5,750 bases of DNA from Thermofilaceae archaeon (GCA_027017165.1 JALURF010000040.1:1-5750), one strand, 5' to 3'; shown: positions 1-5,725, numbered from the stretch's first letter. Made by a program: numbers and translations. Notes: generated from the sequence alone by a model not told the origin.

Positions 1-968
1 GGTACTAGGTCGTTTTGATCTGTAGCTCCTACGGCTATAACCTCGGGGTAAGCCGCTGGATAAGAAGGCGAGTCGGCTCCTTCATTTCCAGCAGCAGCGA
101 CAATAGTTATATTATAGCTATACGCGCTGGCTATAATGTCGTGCAGCTCTGCGGGCGGGTTTGAGCCTCCTAGGCTCATCGATATAACCTCTGGAGCGTC
201 GTCTTCAGGATCTCCAGCAATTACTCCGTCTCCATCCGCGTCTAACACTCCGTCCGGACCTTTTACTGCAAGATCTATTGCTATGATTAAGTCGCTCCAA
301 GATCCTAGACCGCCGTTGTTTAAGGCTTTTATAATGTAGAGTTCTACTCTCGGCGCTACGCCTACTACTCCTATCTCATTATCTAACGCTGCTACAGTAC
401 CTGCGACGTGTGTTCCATGTCCATTTCTGTCATCATATTTACTACTTATGCGTCCATTAAGAACGGCTATACCCCATCTTATATTAGCCGCTAAGTCTGG
501 GTGATCTACGTCGACTCCCGTATCTATTATCGCTACTTCTATTTCCGAATCGCCATCTCCGTCGATATCAATATATCCGTAAGTAGTACTCCAAGCTTGA
601 GGAGCGCCGATCCTATCTACACCCCACGGGATTACCTGAGGGGGTTGTTCTTCTCTCGAAGGAGCTCTCGGCACGTTAGATGGTTGAAAGATTTTAACAA
701 TACCGTCACGACTTATATGCAATACTCCTGGTAGTGATTTTAGCTTATTTACAGCTCGGACTGGAATGCGGATTATAGCTACTGGTGCAAGCTCGGCTAT
801 ATAGACTACTTTGCCGCCGATTGCTTCTACTTTTTCGCTTTTAAATTTTGCAATATTAACTCTAACTATCACCGTAGCTAGTTCTGAACCGCTTACGGCT
901 ATTGGAAGATATTGCATAATAATTATTAACATTACCGCGAGTACTATTAAATATTTTTTAATTATCAT
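1..968 (-). CDS. Subtilisin-like serine protease precursor (S8 family), C-terminus cut by window edge
   Basis: Secreted calcium-dependent endopeptidase, partial: 322 codons are visible from ATG at 968-966. Residues 1 to about 26 form a signal peptide (KK, then a hydrophobic run, then AVSG). A propeptide of about 80 residues follows (about 28-115, with IGGKVVY and LPGV motifs), then the mature-domain entry IPWGVDRIGAPQAW. The catalytic Asp is D149 (AIIDTGVDVDHPDL), the catalytic His is H184 (NGHGTHVAG) and the oxyanion Asn is N295 (AAAGNEG). The Ser motif (GTSMA) would lie beyond position 1. Residues 243-257 are a DxDxDG acidic loop continuing into EVISMSLGG, almost the same as the calcium loop I remember from Tk-subtilisin of Thermococcus. 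A second acidic stretch (D134-D140) precedes the catalytic Asp strand. The ATG start fits a TATA box about 35 bases upstream and a G-rich GGGGCGG just before it. The family call is very secure; that the protein is active is inferred. Confidence 0.95.
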   Translation of the reverse strand, partial: MIIKKYLIVLAVMLIIIMQYLPIAVSGSELATVIVRVNIAKFKSEKVEAIGGKVVYIAELAPVAIIRIPVRAVNKLKSLPGVLHISRDGIVKIFQPSNVPRAPSREEQPPQVIPWGVDRIGAPQAWSTTYGYIDIDGDGDSEIEVAIIDTGVDVDHPDLAANIRWGIAVLNGRISSKYDDRNGHGTHVAGTVAALDNEIGVVGVAPRVELYIIKALNNGGLGSWSDLIIAIDLAVKGPDGVLDADGDGVIAGDPEDDAPEVISMSLGGSNPPAELHDIIASAYSYNITIVAAAGNEGADSPSYPAAYPEVIAVGATDQNDLV

Positions 969-998
969 AGAGCCGCCCCGTAGAATTTTAAAAAATTG

Positions 999-1010
999 AT
1001 ATTTAAATAT
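999..1010 (-). promoter_or_regulatory. TATA box of the subtilisin gene
   Basis: The palindromic AT block ATATTTAAATAT lies 31-42 bases upstream of the subtilisin ATG. A transcription start about 25 bases downstream of its centre would fall near 979, giving a leader of roughly 12 bases that contains GGGGCGG, a possible weak ribosome binding site. Placed by position and composition only. Confidence 0.5.
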
Positions 1011-1040
1011 TTCGATAATTCAGAGCGATGATCGGGTTTG

Positions 1041-1057
1041 GGAAAGTAAATATTTAA
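1041..1057 (+). promoter_or_regulatory. BRE and TATA box of the phosphodiesterase gene
   Basis: A purine-rich BRE-like GGAAAG (1041-1046) is followed by TAAATATTTAA (1047-1057). Transcription would begin near 1078, giving a leader of about 50 bases before TTG 1127. It lies back to back with the subtilisin promoter; the 969-1117 interval holds nothing else that I can identify. Confidence 0.5.
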
Positions 1058-1115
1058 CCTCATAGAATTACTTTTAGGTATTCTGAAAAGCTTGAATCCT
1101 CAGTTGCTGAAGCAC

Positions 1116-1120
1116 AGGTG
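1116..1120 (+). promoter_or_regulatory. Shine-Dalgarno site AGGTG that favours the TTG start at 1127
   Basis: AGGTG matches the archaeal 16S anti-Shine-Dalgarno sequence and ends 6 bases before TTG at 1127. The GTG at 1118 is part of this motif, so it is more likely to be ribosome binding site than start codon. Confidence 0.55.
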
Positions 1121-1126
1121 GGAATA

Positions 1127-2542
1127 TTGAGAACCCCCGTCGTGCTGGTATGGCTTGACTGTGTCGCAGGCGACCTATTTGTGGATATGTATAGGCGCGG
1201 GCGTCTAGAGAATCTGGCGGAGTTTTTCGAAAAAGGCTCCTTTATTAAAAGCGCGGTTTCCTGTTTTCCAACAGTCTCCGAGTCGGCGGAGGGTGGCATT
1301 ATATCGGGGTTTTTCTCCGGGGAAACGAATATGGTTGGAGAACGCTATTTCTCCCGCAGGCAGCGGAGGATAAAACACTATAAGTTTAATGCTAGAGCTG
1401 AGAAAGACTTCAATCCTAGACTTAGAAGAAAAACGCTCGATGCCATAGTGGAAAACAGCGTCGCCATGGGCAGGATTATACATGCATGCGAAGAAGTCGT
1501 CGACTTGGTGGCTACCCGCTATGAGAGGGAGGGCTCGTTTAAAATAGTTGAGAGGAGGATAGAGGTTGCCTCGAGAATAGCCATAGAGAAAAAGCCAAAT
1601 ATGCTCTTCTTCACGATTTCCGCCGATTATATCTCACACGTCCATGGGAGGAGAGGAGATGCTGTTAAGAAGTTTATAAAAAGATTTGATGAATCCTTCC
1701 CGCTTCTAACCGAGGCTCTAGACCAGGCTTATGGACGGAATAACTATATGCTATTCGTATTTTCTGACCACGGGTCGGCTAACGTTTCTAAACACTTAGA
1801 CCTCCCCGCCTTCCTATCCGAGGAGGGATTTAACCCGGCTATGCCGGATTTGTTAACGGAGAGGAGAGAAGCTAATGCCGTCGCGCTTTCGAACGGGAGA
1901 AGAGTGGGGCTCCTCTATTTTACACACCCGGAGTATGGGTGGCGTAGAAGGCCGAGCTATAAGATTTTAAGAAACTACCCAGGTAAGGGGGATCTGTTAA
2001 AACTCTTAGCTCAAGAAGAAGGGGTTGAACAAGTGTTTGCTAGGAAAGATAGGCGTTCGGTGGTCGTGGTCTCGGAAGAAGGGGAAGGAGTTATAGAATA
2101 CGATTTCCAGAGCGATAGGTACAGGTATAGAGTAGTTAGCGGCTCGGATCCATTAAAATACAACATAGAACCTAGGTGGATGAGTGAGGAGGAATGGCTT
2201 AAAGCTACATATGATAAAGAATACCCCGACGCCGTGGTCCAGATCTATAATATGTTTAAATCGGAGAATTGTGGAGACCTCGTGTTAAACGCCGCCTCTG
2301 GATGGGATTTCTGGGAGCCTTGGGATATCCCCTACCCAGAGCTTAAAGCTTCTCATGGAGGACTCTCGAAGGATGAAATGGTGACGTTTATACTGGCTAA
2401 AGGACCTAGAGTCCGGAAATCAGAGATCGAGTACGCCCGCCTCTTAGATATTTTCGCTACTATAGCCTCTTGTTACAGTATGGAGGAGGTAGCCGCTGGT
2501 AGCCACGCCGCTGAAAGGATTCTCAGCGGCAAACTAGATTAA
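1127..2542 (+). CDS. Alkaline phosphatase superfamily phosphodiesterase / nucleotide pyrophosphatase-like protein
   Basis: Predicted two-metal hydrolase of phosphomonoesters or phosphodiesters, 471 residues from TTG 1127 (474 if GTG 1118 is used). All seven active-site residues of the nucleotide pyrophosphatase/phosphodiesterase branch can be placed, numbered from TTG: D11 (VLVWLDC), the nucleophile T49 (CFPTVSE), D167 and H171 (SADYISHVHG), D214 and H215 (VFSDHG), and H410 (KASHGGLS). By family precedent D11, T49, D214 and H215 hold one metal, and D167, H171 and H410 the other. There is no signal peptide or membrane segment, so it is probably cytoplasmic, unlike many characterised relatives. 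It lies 21 bases upstream of mntA on the same strand and may be co-transcribed with it. The Thr nucleophile argues against archaeal phosphoglycerate mutase. The substrate cannot be told from the sequence. Confidence 0.88.
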   Translation: MRTPVVLVWLDCVAGDLFVDMYRRGRLENLAEFFEKGSFIKSAVSCFPTVSESAEGGIISGFFSGETNMVGERYFSRRQRRIKHYKFNARAEKDFNPRLRRKTLDAIVENSVAMGRIIHACEEVVDLVATRYEREGSFKIVERRIEVASRIAIEKKPNMLFFTISADYISHVHGRRGDAVKKFIKRFDESFPLLTEALDQAYGRNNYMLFVFSDHGSANVSKHLDLPAFLSEEGFNPAMPDLLTERREANAVALSNGRRVGLLYFTHPEYGWRRRPSYKILRNYPGKGDLLKLLAQEEGVEQVFARKDRRSVVVVSEEGEGVIEYDFQSDRYRYRVVSGSDPLKYNIEPRWMSEEEWLKATYDKEYPDAVVQIYNMFKSENCGDLVLNAASGWDFWEPWDIPYPELKASHGGLSKDEMVTFILAKGPRVRKSEIEYARLLDIFATIASCYSMEEVAAGSHAAERILSGKLD

Positions 2543-2549
2543 AGACCTC

Positions 2550-2561
2550 GAGTAAATACTC
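2550..2561 (+). promoter_or_regulatory. Short inverted repeat just before mntA, possible operator
   Basis: GAGTA-AA-TACTC is a perfect 5-base inverted repeat ending two bases before the GTG start of mntA. Toxin-antitoxin pairs are often autoregulated at such sites, but arms this short also occur by chance and no clear TATA box or Shine-Dalgarno site accompanies it. Confidence 0.2.
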
Positions 2562-2563
2562 TT

Positions 2564-3007
2564 GTGTCCGAAATAAAGAATAAGATAGGGGAATTTAGGA
2601 AACTGATTGAGGCTAGGCTCAAAAATAGGGTTTCTCTGGTAACGGTTTTCGGTTCGCAGATTGAAGGGAAAGCTACCCCTCTCAGCGATATAGACGTGGC
2701 CATACTTCCCAGACCGGGAGAGGATATCGCGAGTTTAAGCGTTGACCTGGTTTCTCTAGCTTCTGAAGCTTTTAAAATTCCTGAAGATAAAATCGATATC
2801 CTATTCCTCGACGCGGATTTACCGATAGAGCTTCTCTTTAGAGCGGTCGCTAAGGGAGTGCTCGTCTACTGTGAAGACAGAGAATTCTACGTTGATTACC
2901 GGTTGAGAATCATGTCAGAGTATTTGGATTTTCAGGTTTTTAAGCGTAAATTAAAACTCTTTGAATCCTATATTAGAGCTGTTAAAAAGAGGTTATCCCA
3001 TGGGTAA
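2564..3007 (+). CDS. mntA: MntA-type minimal nucleotidyltransferase (type VII antitoxin)
   Basis: Predicted protein adenylyltransferase of 147 residues, the antitoxin partner of the downstream HEPN protein. In characterised MntA-HepT pairs the enzyme adds AMP units from ATP to a tyrosine of HepT and so silences it. The signature GSx10DxD is exact: G30-S31, then D42-I-D44, and the third catalytic Asp is probably D78 (KIDILFL). The fold is the small DNA-polymerase-beta type, with no extra domain, and the length is normal for the family. The start is GTG; no Shine-Dalgarno site precedes it, so translation may be coupled to the phosphodiesterase gene or begin leaderless from a weak AT-rich element near 2537-2544. 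It overlaps hepT by 8 bases, as expected for partners translated in a fixed ratio. All catalytic residues are intact, so it looks functional. Confidence 0.9.
   Translation: MSEIKNKIGEFRKLIEARLKNRVSLVTVFGSQIEGKATPLSDIDVAILPRPGEDIASLSVDLVSLASEAFKIPEDKIDILFLDADLPIELLFRAVAKGVLVYCEDREFYVDYRLRIMSEYLDFQVFKRKLKLFESYIRAVKKRLSHG
2989..2993 (+). promoter_or_regulatory. Shine-Dalgarno site that sets the hepT start
   Basis: GAGGT lies inside the end of mntA, 6 bases before ATG 3000. It decides for this ATG over the in-frame TTG at 2961, which has no comparable site and would lengthen the overlap with mntA. Confidence 0.65.
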
Positions 3008-3431
3008 AATTGAGTATCTATTAAAGCTTATAGACGAGAACCTCGGCTTGCTCGACGCTAAACTCGGAGAAACCACGGCTGAAAAACTAGTTAATGACCC
3101 TTTCGCGTTAAACTCTGTGCTCCACATTTTGCAAGTTTCAGCTCAAGCTTTAATCGATCTGGCATCTCATGTAGCCGCTGAAGCTGGTCTAGGCATTGTA
3201 GAGAAGTACTCTTTCATACCCGTCCTGCTCGCGGAGAAGGGAGTTTTAGACCGTGATAGGGCGGTTTTATTCCGGAAGATTATAGGGTTTAGGCATGTAG
3301 TCGTGCACGGCTACGCCAAAATCTCTAAAAAACTAGTCTTAAAAATTCTCGAAGAACGCAAGTATAGGGATATTTTGGATATAGCGTTGCGCATAGCTGA
3401 ATGGGCTATGGATAAGGGATTAGATCCTTAG
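3000..3431 (+). CDS. hepT: HepT-type HEPN domain toxin (DUF86-like ribonuclease)
   Basis: Predicted HEPN-family RNase toxin, 143 residues, all helical. The active-site motif Rx4HxY is complete: R98, H103 and Y105 in FRHVVVHGY. In studied HepT proteins the Arg and His form the composite nuclease site of a dimer, and the Tyr is where MntA attaches AMP. A second family hallmark is the helix with LQVSAQALIDLASH (about residues 44-57), typical of DUF86 proteins. ATG 3000 is preferred because it has a well-spaced GAGGT; a longer reading from TTG 2961 would add 13 residues wholly inside mntA. The ATGGGTAA overlap with mntA indicates translational coupling. Its cellular target (mRNA or tRNA) cannot be read from the sequence. 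Confidence 0.9.
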   Translation: MGKIEYLLKLIDENLGLLDAKLGETTAEKLVNDPFALNSVLHILQVSAQALIDLASHVAAEAGLGIVEKYSFIPVLLAEKGVLDRDRAVLFRKIIGFRHVVVHGYAKISKKLVLKILEERKYRDILDIALRIAEWAMDKGLDP

Positions 3432-3435
3432 ACAC

Positions 3436-3444
3436 TTTAATATA
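3436..3444 (+). promoter_or_regulatory. TATA box of the ferritin-like gene, leaderless spacing
   Basis: TTTAATATA begins 5 bases after the hepT stop codon and its centre (3440) is 27 bases before GTG 3467. This is the spacing expected when transcription starts at the start codon itself. No Shine-Dalgarno site precedes the GTG, in agreement with a leaderless mRNA. Confidence 0.55.
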
Positions 3445-3466
3445 GCACTAAAGAATATGGAAAATC

Positions 3467-3985
3467 GTGAAAAAAGAGTTCTTCGATGTGTTAAAGTGCT
3501 CTATCCTACTAGAGAAAAATGTCGCTGAGTTTCTCAATAAAATAGCGGAGATTATCGATGATAAGTGGTCTTCTATAGCTTTACGCCATATAGCTAGAGA
3601 AAGCGAAGATCACGCTAAGACTCTAGAAGATATTTGTCGAGCATATGGGTTATATGATTTAGAAGTTGCCATAGAGGAGTATAAGAGAATTATAGGGTCT
3701 AAAGGAGTTGAGATTATAGATAGTTATAAAAGAATTATTGAAAGACTCGATTCTGGCTGGAAGCCCGATAAGGATGAACTCTTAAAAATATTAGAGAAAC
3801 AGAATATAGTTGAAAAGCTGGCTGGCGAGGATATCTACGTCCATTTCCTCCTTAGATTACTTGAGCATGTGGTTGATGAAAACGCTATTCTTAAGCTTTT
3901 ATTGAGGAATATTTCAGAAGAAGAGGAAAGACACATCAAGTTGATAGAGCAAATTATAGAGCGCCTTGCAGTTAAGCGTTTATAA
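3467..3985 (+). CDS. Ferritin-like four-helix protein (rubrerythrin/ferritin superfamily)
   Basis: Small cytoplasmic all-helical protein of 172 residues, probably a ferritin-like diiron or related metal protein. Helix 1 (about 4-30) carries E16; helix 2 (about 33-58) carries E45-S-E-D-H49; a helical linker spans about 64-107; helix 3 (about 110-146) carries candidate E121; helix 4 (about 150-170) carries E153xxH156. The helix-4 motif is canonical. In helix 2 the Glu expected three residues before His is Ser46, with E45 and E47 next to it, so one metal site may be altered or absent. There is no rubredoxin-like C-terminal domain, so it is not a full rubrerythrin. GTG 3467 is chosen because it lies 27 bases from the TATA box; no Shine-Dalgarno site is present. 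Superfamily assignment is moderately confident; ferroxidase, peroxidase or other activity is unknown. Confidence 0.65.
   Translation: MKKEFFDVLKCSILLEKNVAEFLNKIAEIIDDKWSSIALRHIARESEDHAKTLEDICRAYGLYDLEVAIEEYKRIIGSKGVEIIDSYKRIIERLDSGWKPDKDELLKILEKQNIVEKLAGEDIYVHFLLRLLEHVVDENAILKLLLRNISEEEERHIKLIEQIIERLAVKRL
3979..3985 (+). promoter_or_regulatory. TATA box of bax1, overlapping the upstream stop codon
   Basis: TTTATAA contains the TAA stop of the ferritin-like gene. Its centre is 24 bases before GTG 4006, so transcription would start at or next to the start codon. The AT-rich run at 3991-4000 is too close to the start to be the TATA box itself. Confidence 0.5.
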
Positions 3986-3986
3986 C

Positions 3987-4000
3987 TCTTTTTATATTTT
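3987..4000 (+). terminator. Possible T-rich terminator of the ferritin-like gene
   Basis: TCTTTTTATATTTT, 12 of 14 bases T apart from two A and one C interruptions, follows the stop codon directly. Archaeal RNA polymerase often terminates on T-rich runs without a hairpin. It sits between the bax1 TATA box and the bax1 start, so its composition may instead reflect promoter melting. Confidence 0.3.
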
Positions 4001-4005
4001 AACAT

Positions 4006-5421
4006 GTGCTACCGTCTGACCTGCTAATTGCCAGAGCCAGAAGAGGTCTTATCTATCCTCTATTTTCCAGTTTTAACGCTTTAGAAATTCACGTGGCAAA
4101 GAGATTGATTGAGGTTTTTGCCGAATCTGTAGGTGCTGAAAGAAGAGATTTAGAAAAAAGAGTTAAAACGGTAGAAGATATCGCTTTTAAACTTGGACTA
4201 GATTACAGATTTGCGAGAGGATTAGCCCATCTATTATATAGGAGAACTCGTTTCTCAAAACCTAAAGTCGCTGTGAATCCTGTAAAGGCTAGACTAGAAG
4301 TTTTCAAAATCGCTGGCGAGAAATTCGGCGGCTTCACCTTGAACGAGGAGGAGAGAGCAGAGGTATTCGCGTTAGCGGCTTCAAAGCTCGGAGTTAACAT
4401 TAAAGAATTAGAGAATAGCTTTACCGCGGTCTATGAAGAACTCCAAGTAGTAGAGGAGTTCGACGCCCCGAGTCCTGTCGAACTTTTAAAGACTTATAAT
4501 CTCTCTCTAGCTCAGACGCTCCTATTTAAAGCTTTAGATTTAACCGCTGAAGTAGAAATATCAGGGATGGAGATGAAAATACTGCTCTTTAATGTTAAAC
4601 GGCTCGGGTTGATGTACTTAGCTGAGAAAACTCCTAGAGGTATAAGGCTTTACATAGACGGCCCGGCCTCTATAGTTAAGCAGACAGAAAGATACGGGAC
4701 TAGACTGGCTAGGCTCCTGCCCTACATCACTTGTGCCCGAAGGTGGAGTATAAGAGCTAGAGTTAAGAGAAGAGGCGTGGTTTATAAGTTCCGGCTGAAT
4801 AATAGGTATTCGAGGCTTTTTCCGAAGTCTAGACTGGAACTGGAAGAGTACGATAGCAGGCTGGAAAAGGTATTCCATAGGCGATTTATGACTCTGGGGA
4901 GCGGGTGGAAGATCCACAGAGAACCTGAGCCATTAATAGCCGGGAGGCACGTGTTTATACCCGATTTCGTTTTCGAGAAAGACGGCGTTAAAGTCTACTT
5001 CGAAATTATGGGCTTCTGGACCAGAGAATATTTAGAGAGAAAACTTAAGAAACTCGGAAGTCTAGAAGAGGTTAAAATGATACTAGCCGTGAACAGCGAG
5101 CTCGCCTGCTCCTCCGATATAGGCTCGCTACCCTTCGAAATCATTCTCTTTAAAAATAAAATACCGACAATAGACGTCTACAATAAACTTAAGAAATTCG
5201 ATATCGAGAAAAGCGCGGAACCCTCTGAGATCCCTATCTCCGAGAAAGTCTTAGAGTATTTAAAAACCGTGGAAAGAGAACCTTTATCAAAAGTGTTAAA
5301 GAATCTCAGAGAGATGGGAGTGGAGGAGGATAAGGCTCTTAAAATACTTGAAATAATGGGCTTCCAAGTCAAGTGGAGTAGTCTCGATCCCTCAAAAGTT
5401 TATGTTGAGAAAAGAGGCTAG
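4006..5421 (+). CDS. bax1: Bax1 (DUF790), nuclease partner of XPB helicase in DNA repair
   Basis: Archaeal structure-specific endonuclease of 471 residues. In studied archaea it binds the XPB helicase and cuts DNA near the junction of bubble or fork structures, an XPG-like role in nucleotide excision repair. The strongest evidence is the PD-(D/E)xK-type core in the C-terminal half: helix Glu E287 (LEKVFHRRF), then P319-D320 (IPDFVF), E333-I-M-G-F-W338, and YLERKLKKL (342-350). EIxGFW with the following Y-L-x-x-K-L is the hallmark I associate with DUF790. Residues 1 to about 260 correspond to the family's N-terminal and Cas2-like regions; about 400-471 form a small charged C-terminal domain with the look of a winged helix. 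The start is GTG at leaderless distance from a TATA box; an overlapping ATG at 4004 is out of frame and hits a stop after seven codons. No XPB gene is seen on either side. Confidence 0.87.
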   Translation: MLPSDLLIARARRGLIYPLFSSFNALEIHVAKRLIEVFAESVGAERRDLEKRVKTVEDIAFKLGLDYRFARGLAHLLYRRTRFSKPKVAVNPVKARLEVFKIAGEKFGGFTLNEEERAEVFALAASKLGVNIKELENSFTAVYEELQVVEEFDAPSPVELLKTYNLSLAQTLLFKALDLTAEVEISGMEMKILLFNVKRLGLMYLAEKTPRGIRLYIDGPASIVKQTERYGTRLARLLPYITCARRWSIRARVKRRGVVYKFRLNNRYSRLFPKSRLELEEYDSRLEKVFHRRFMTLGSGWKIHREPEPLIAGRHVFIPDFVFEKDGVKVYFEIMGFWTREYLERKLKKLGSLEEVKMILAVNSELACSSDIGSLPFEIILFKNKIPTIDVYNKLKKFDIEKSAEPSEIPISEKVLEYLKTVEREPLSKVLKNLREMGVEEDKALKILEIMGFQVKWSSLDPSKVYVEKRG

Positions 5422-5675
5422 CCGTGTTCTAACTTCTCAATTTTAATAGCCGAAACAGGGCATTTCTTGGCGGCCTCTTCTACACATTTTAAAAGGTCAT
5501 CTCCTATAATACCCTCTGATATCCTGCTGTTCTGTCTAATCCTAAACTCTTCTTTTACTATAGTCTTGCCGTATTGATCAGATTCAAAAACTATAGGGCA
5601 GATAGAAGGAGCTTGCCTACAAGCTATGCAAACACCTCTATGTACCGTGACTTTATATTCGGGCAAGCTAGACAC
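5418..5675 (-). CDS. Small single-cluster ferredoxin with one missing cluster cysteine
   Basis: Low-potential electron carrier of 85 residues with the layout of the monocluster ferredoxins of Pyrococcus and Thermotoga. Numbered from GTG 5675: C16xxC19 (VCIAC), A22 where the third cysteine is expected, C26-P27 (SICPIVFE), then C64 and C72-P73 (KKCPVSAIKIE). By comparison, C16, C19 and C72 would bind the cluster, while C26 and C64 match the disulfide pair of those ferredoxins. With A22 the cluster may be [3Fe-4S], or [4Fe-4S] with a non-cysteine ligand. A middle segment (about 33-58) separates the halves and has no second CxxCxxC. Two starts compete: GTG 5675, 26 bases from a TATA box (leaderless), or TTG 5666 with AGGTG six bases upstream. 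The gene converges on bax1, the two stop codons sharing CTAG. Its redox partners are not evident here. Confidence 0.85.
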   Translation of the reverse strand: MSSLPEYKVTVHRGVCIACRQAPSICPIVFESDQYGKTIVKEEFRIRQNSRISEGIIGDDLLKCVEEAAKKCPVSAIKIEKLEHG

Positions 5676-5677
5676 CT
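5673..5677 (-). promoter_or_regulatory. AGGTG: ribosome binding site for TTG 5666, or the GTG start itself
   Basis: On the minus strand AGGTG ends six bases before TTG 5666, the same arrangement as at the phosphodiesterase gene. Its last three bases are the alternative GTG start, which is at leaderless distance from the TATA box near 5701. The sequence does not settle which is used. Confidence 0.4.
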
Positions 5678-5688
5678 GCCGTATAGGG

Positions 5689-5709
5689 CAATGTTACTAT
5701 ATAACATTG
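5689..5709. promoter_or_regulatory. Perfect 8-base inverted repeat enclosing a TATA box, candidate operator of a divergent promoter
   Basis: The arms CAATGTTA (5689-5696) and TAACATTG (5702-5709) are exact reverse complements separated by CTATA. The centre is an AT-rich TATATA-like core readable from both strands. Its distance is about 26 bases to GTG 5675 on the minus strand and about 26 bases to ATG 5726 on the plus strand. A dimeric regulator bound here would block TBP for both directions. A second AT palindrome, ATAATATATTAT (5716-5727), lies beside it and could be an alternative TATA box for the ferredoxin. Confidence 0.5.
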
Positions 5710-5725
5710 TAATATATAATATATT

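Noticed and set aside
226..570. Dockerin or EF-hand protein suggested by repeated DxDxDG stretches
   Set aside because: The stretches are loops within an S8 protease domain with the catalytic Asp, His and Asn in order; there is no cohesin/dockerin context.
136..999. Three plus-strand open frames (136-339, 501-734, 811-999)
   Set aside because: They are antisense shadows of the subtilisin gene, which has clear catalytic motifs on the minus strand; their translations show no family signature.
1060..1483. Minus-strand open frames of 79 and 92 codons
   Set aside because: Antisense to the phosphodiesterase N-terminal half, including its nucleophile region; no recognisable domain and no promoter.
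2961..2999. TTG 2961 as the hepT start
   Set aside because: It lacks a Shine-Dalgarno site and lies deep in mntA, whereas ATG 3000 has GAGGT at the right spacing and gives the usual HepT length.
4203..5372. Minus-strand open frames of 65, 99 and 64 codons inside bax1
   Set aside because: Shadows of a well-supported coding frame; serine/proline-rich translations without motifs.
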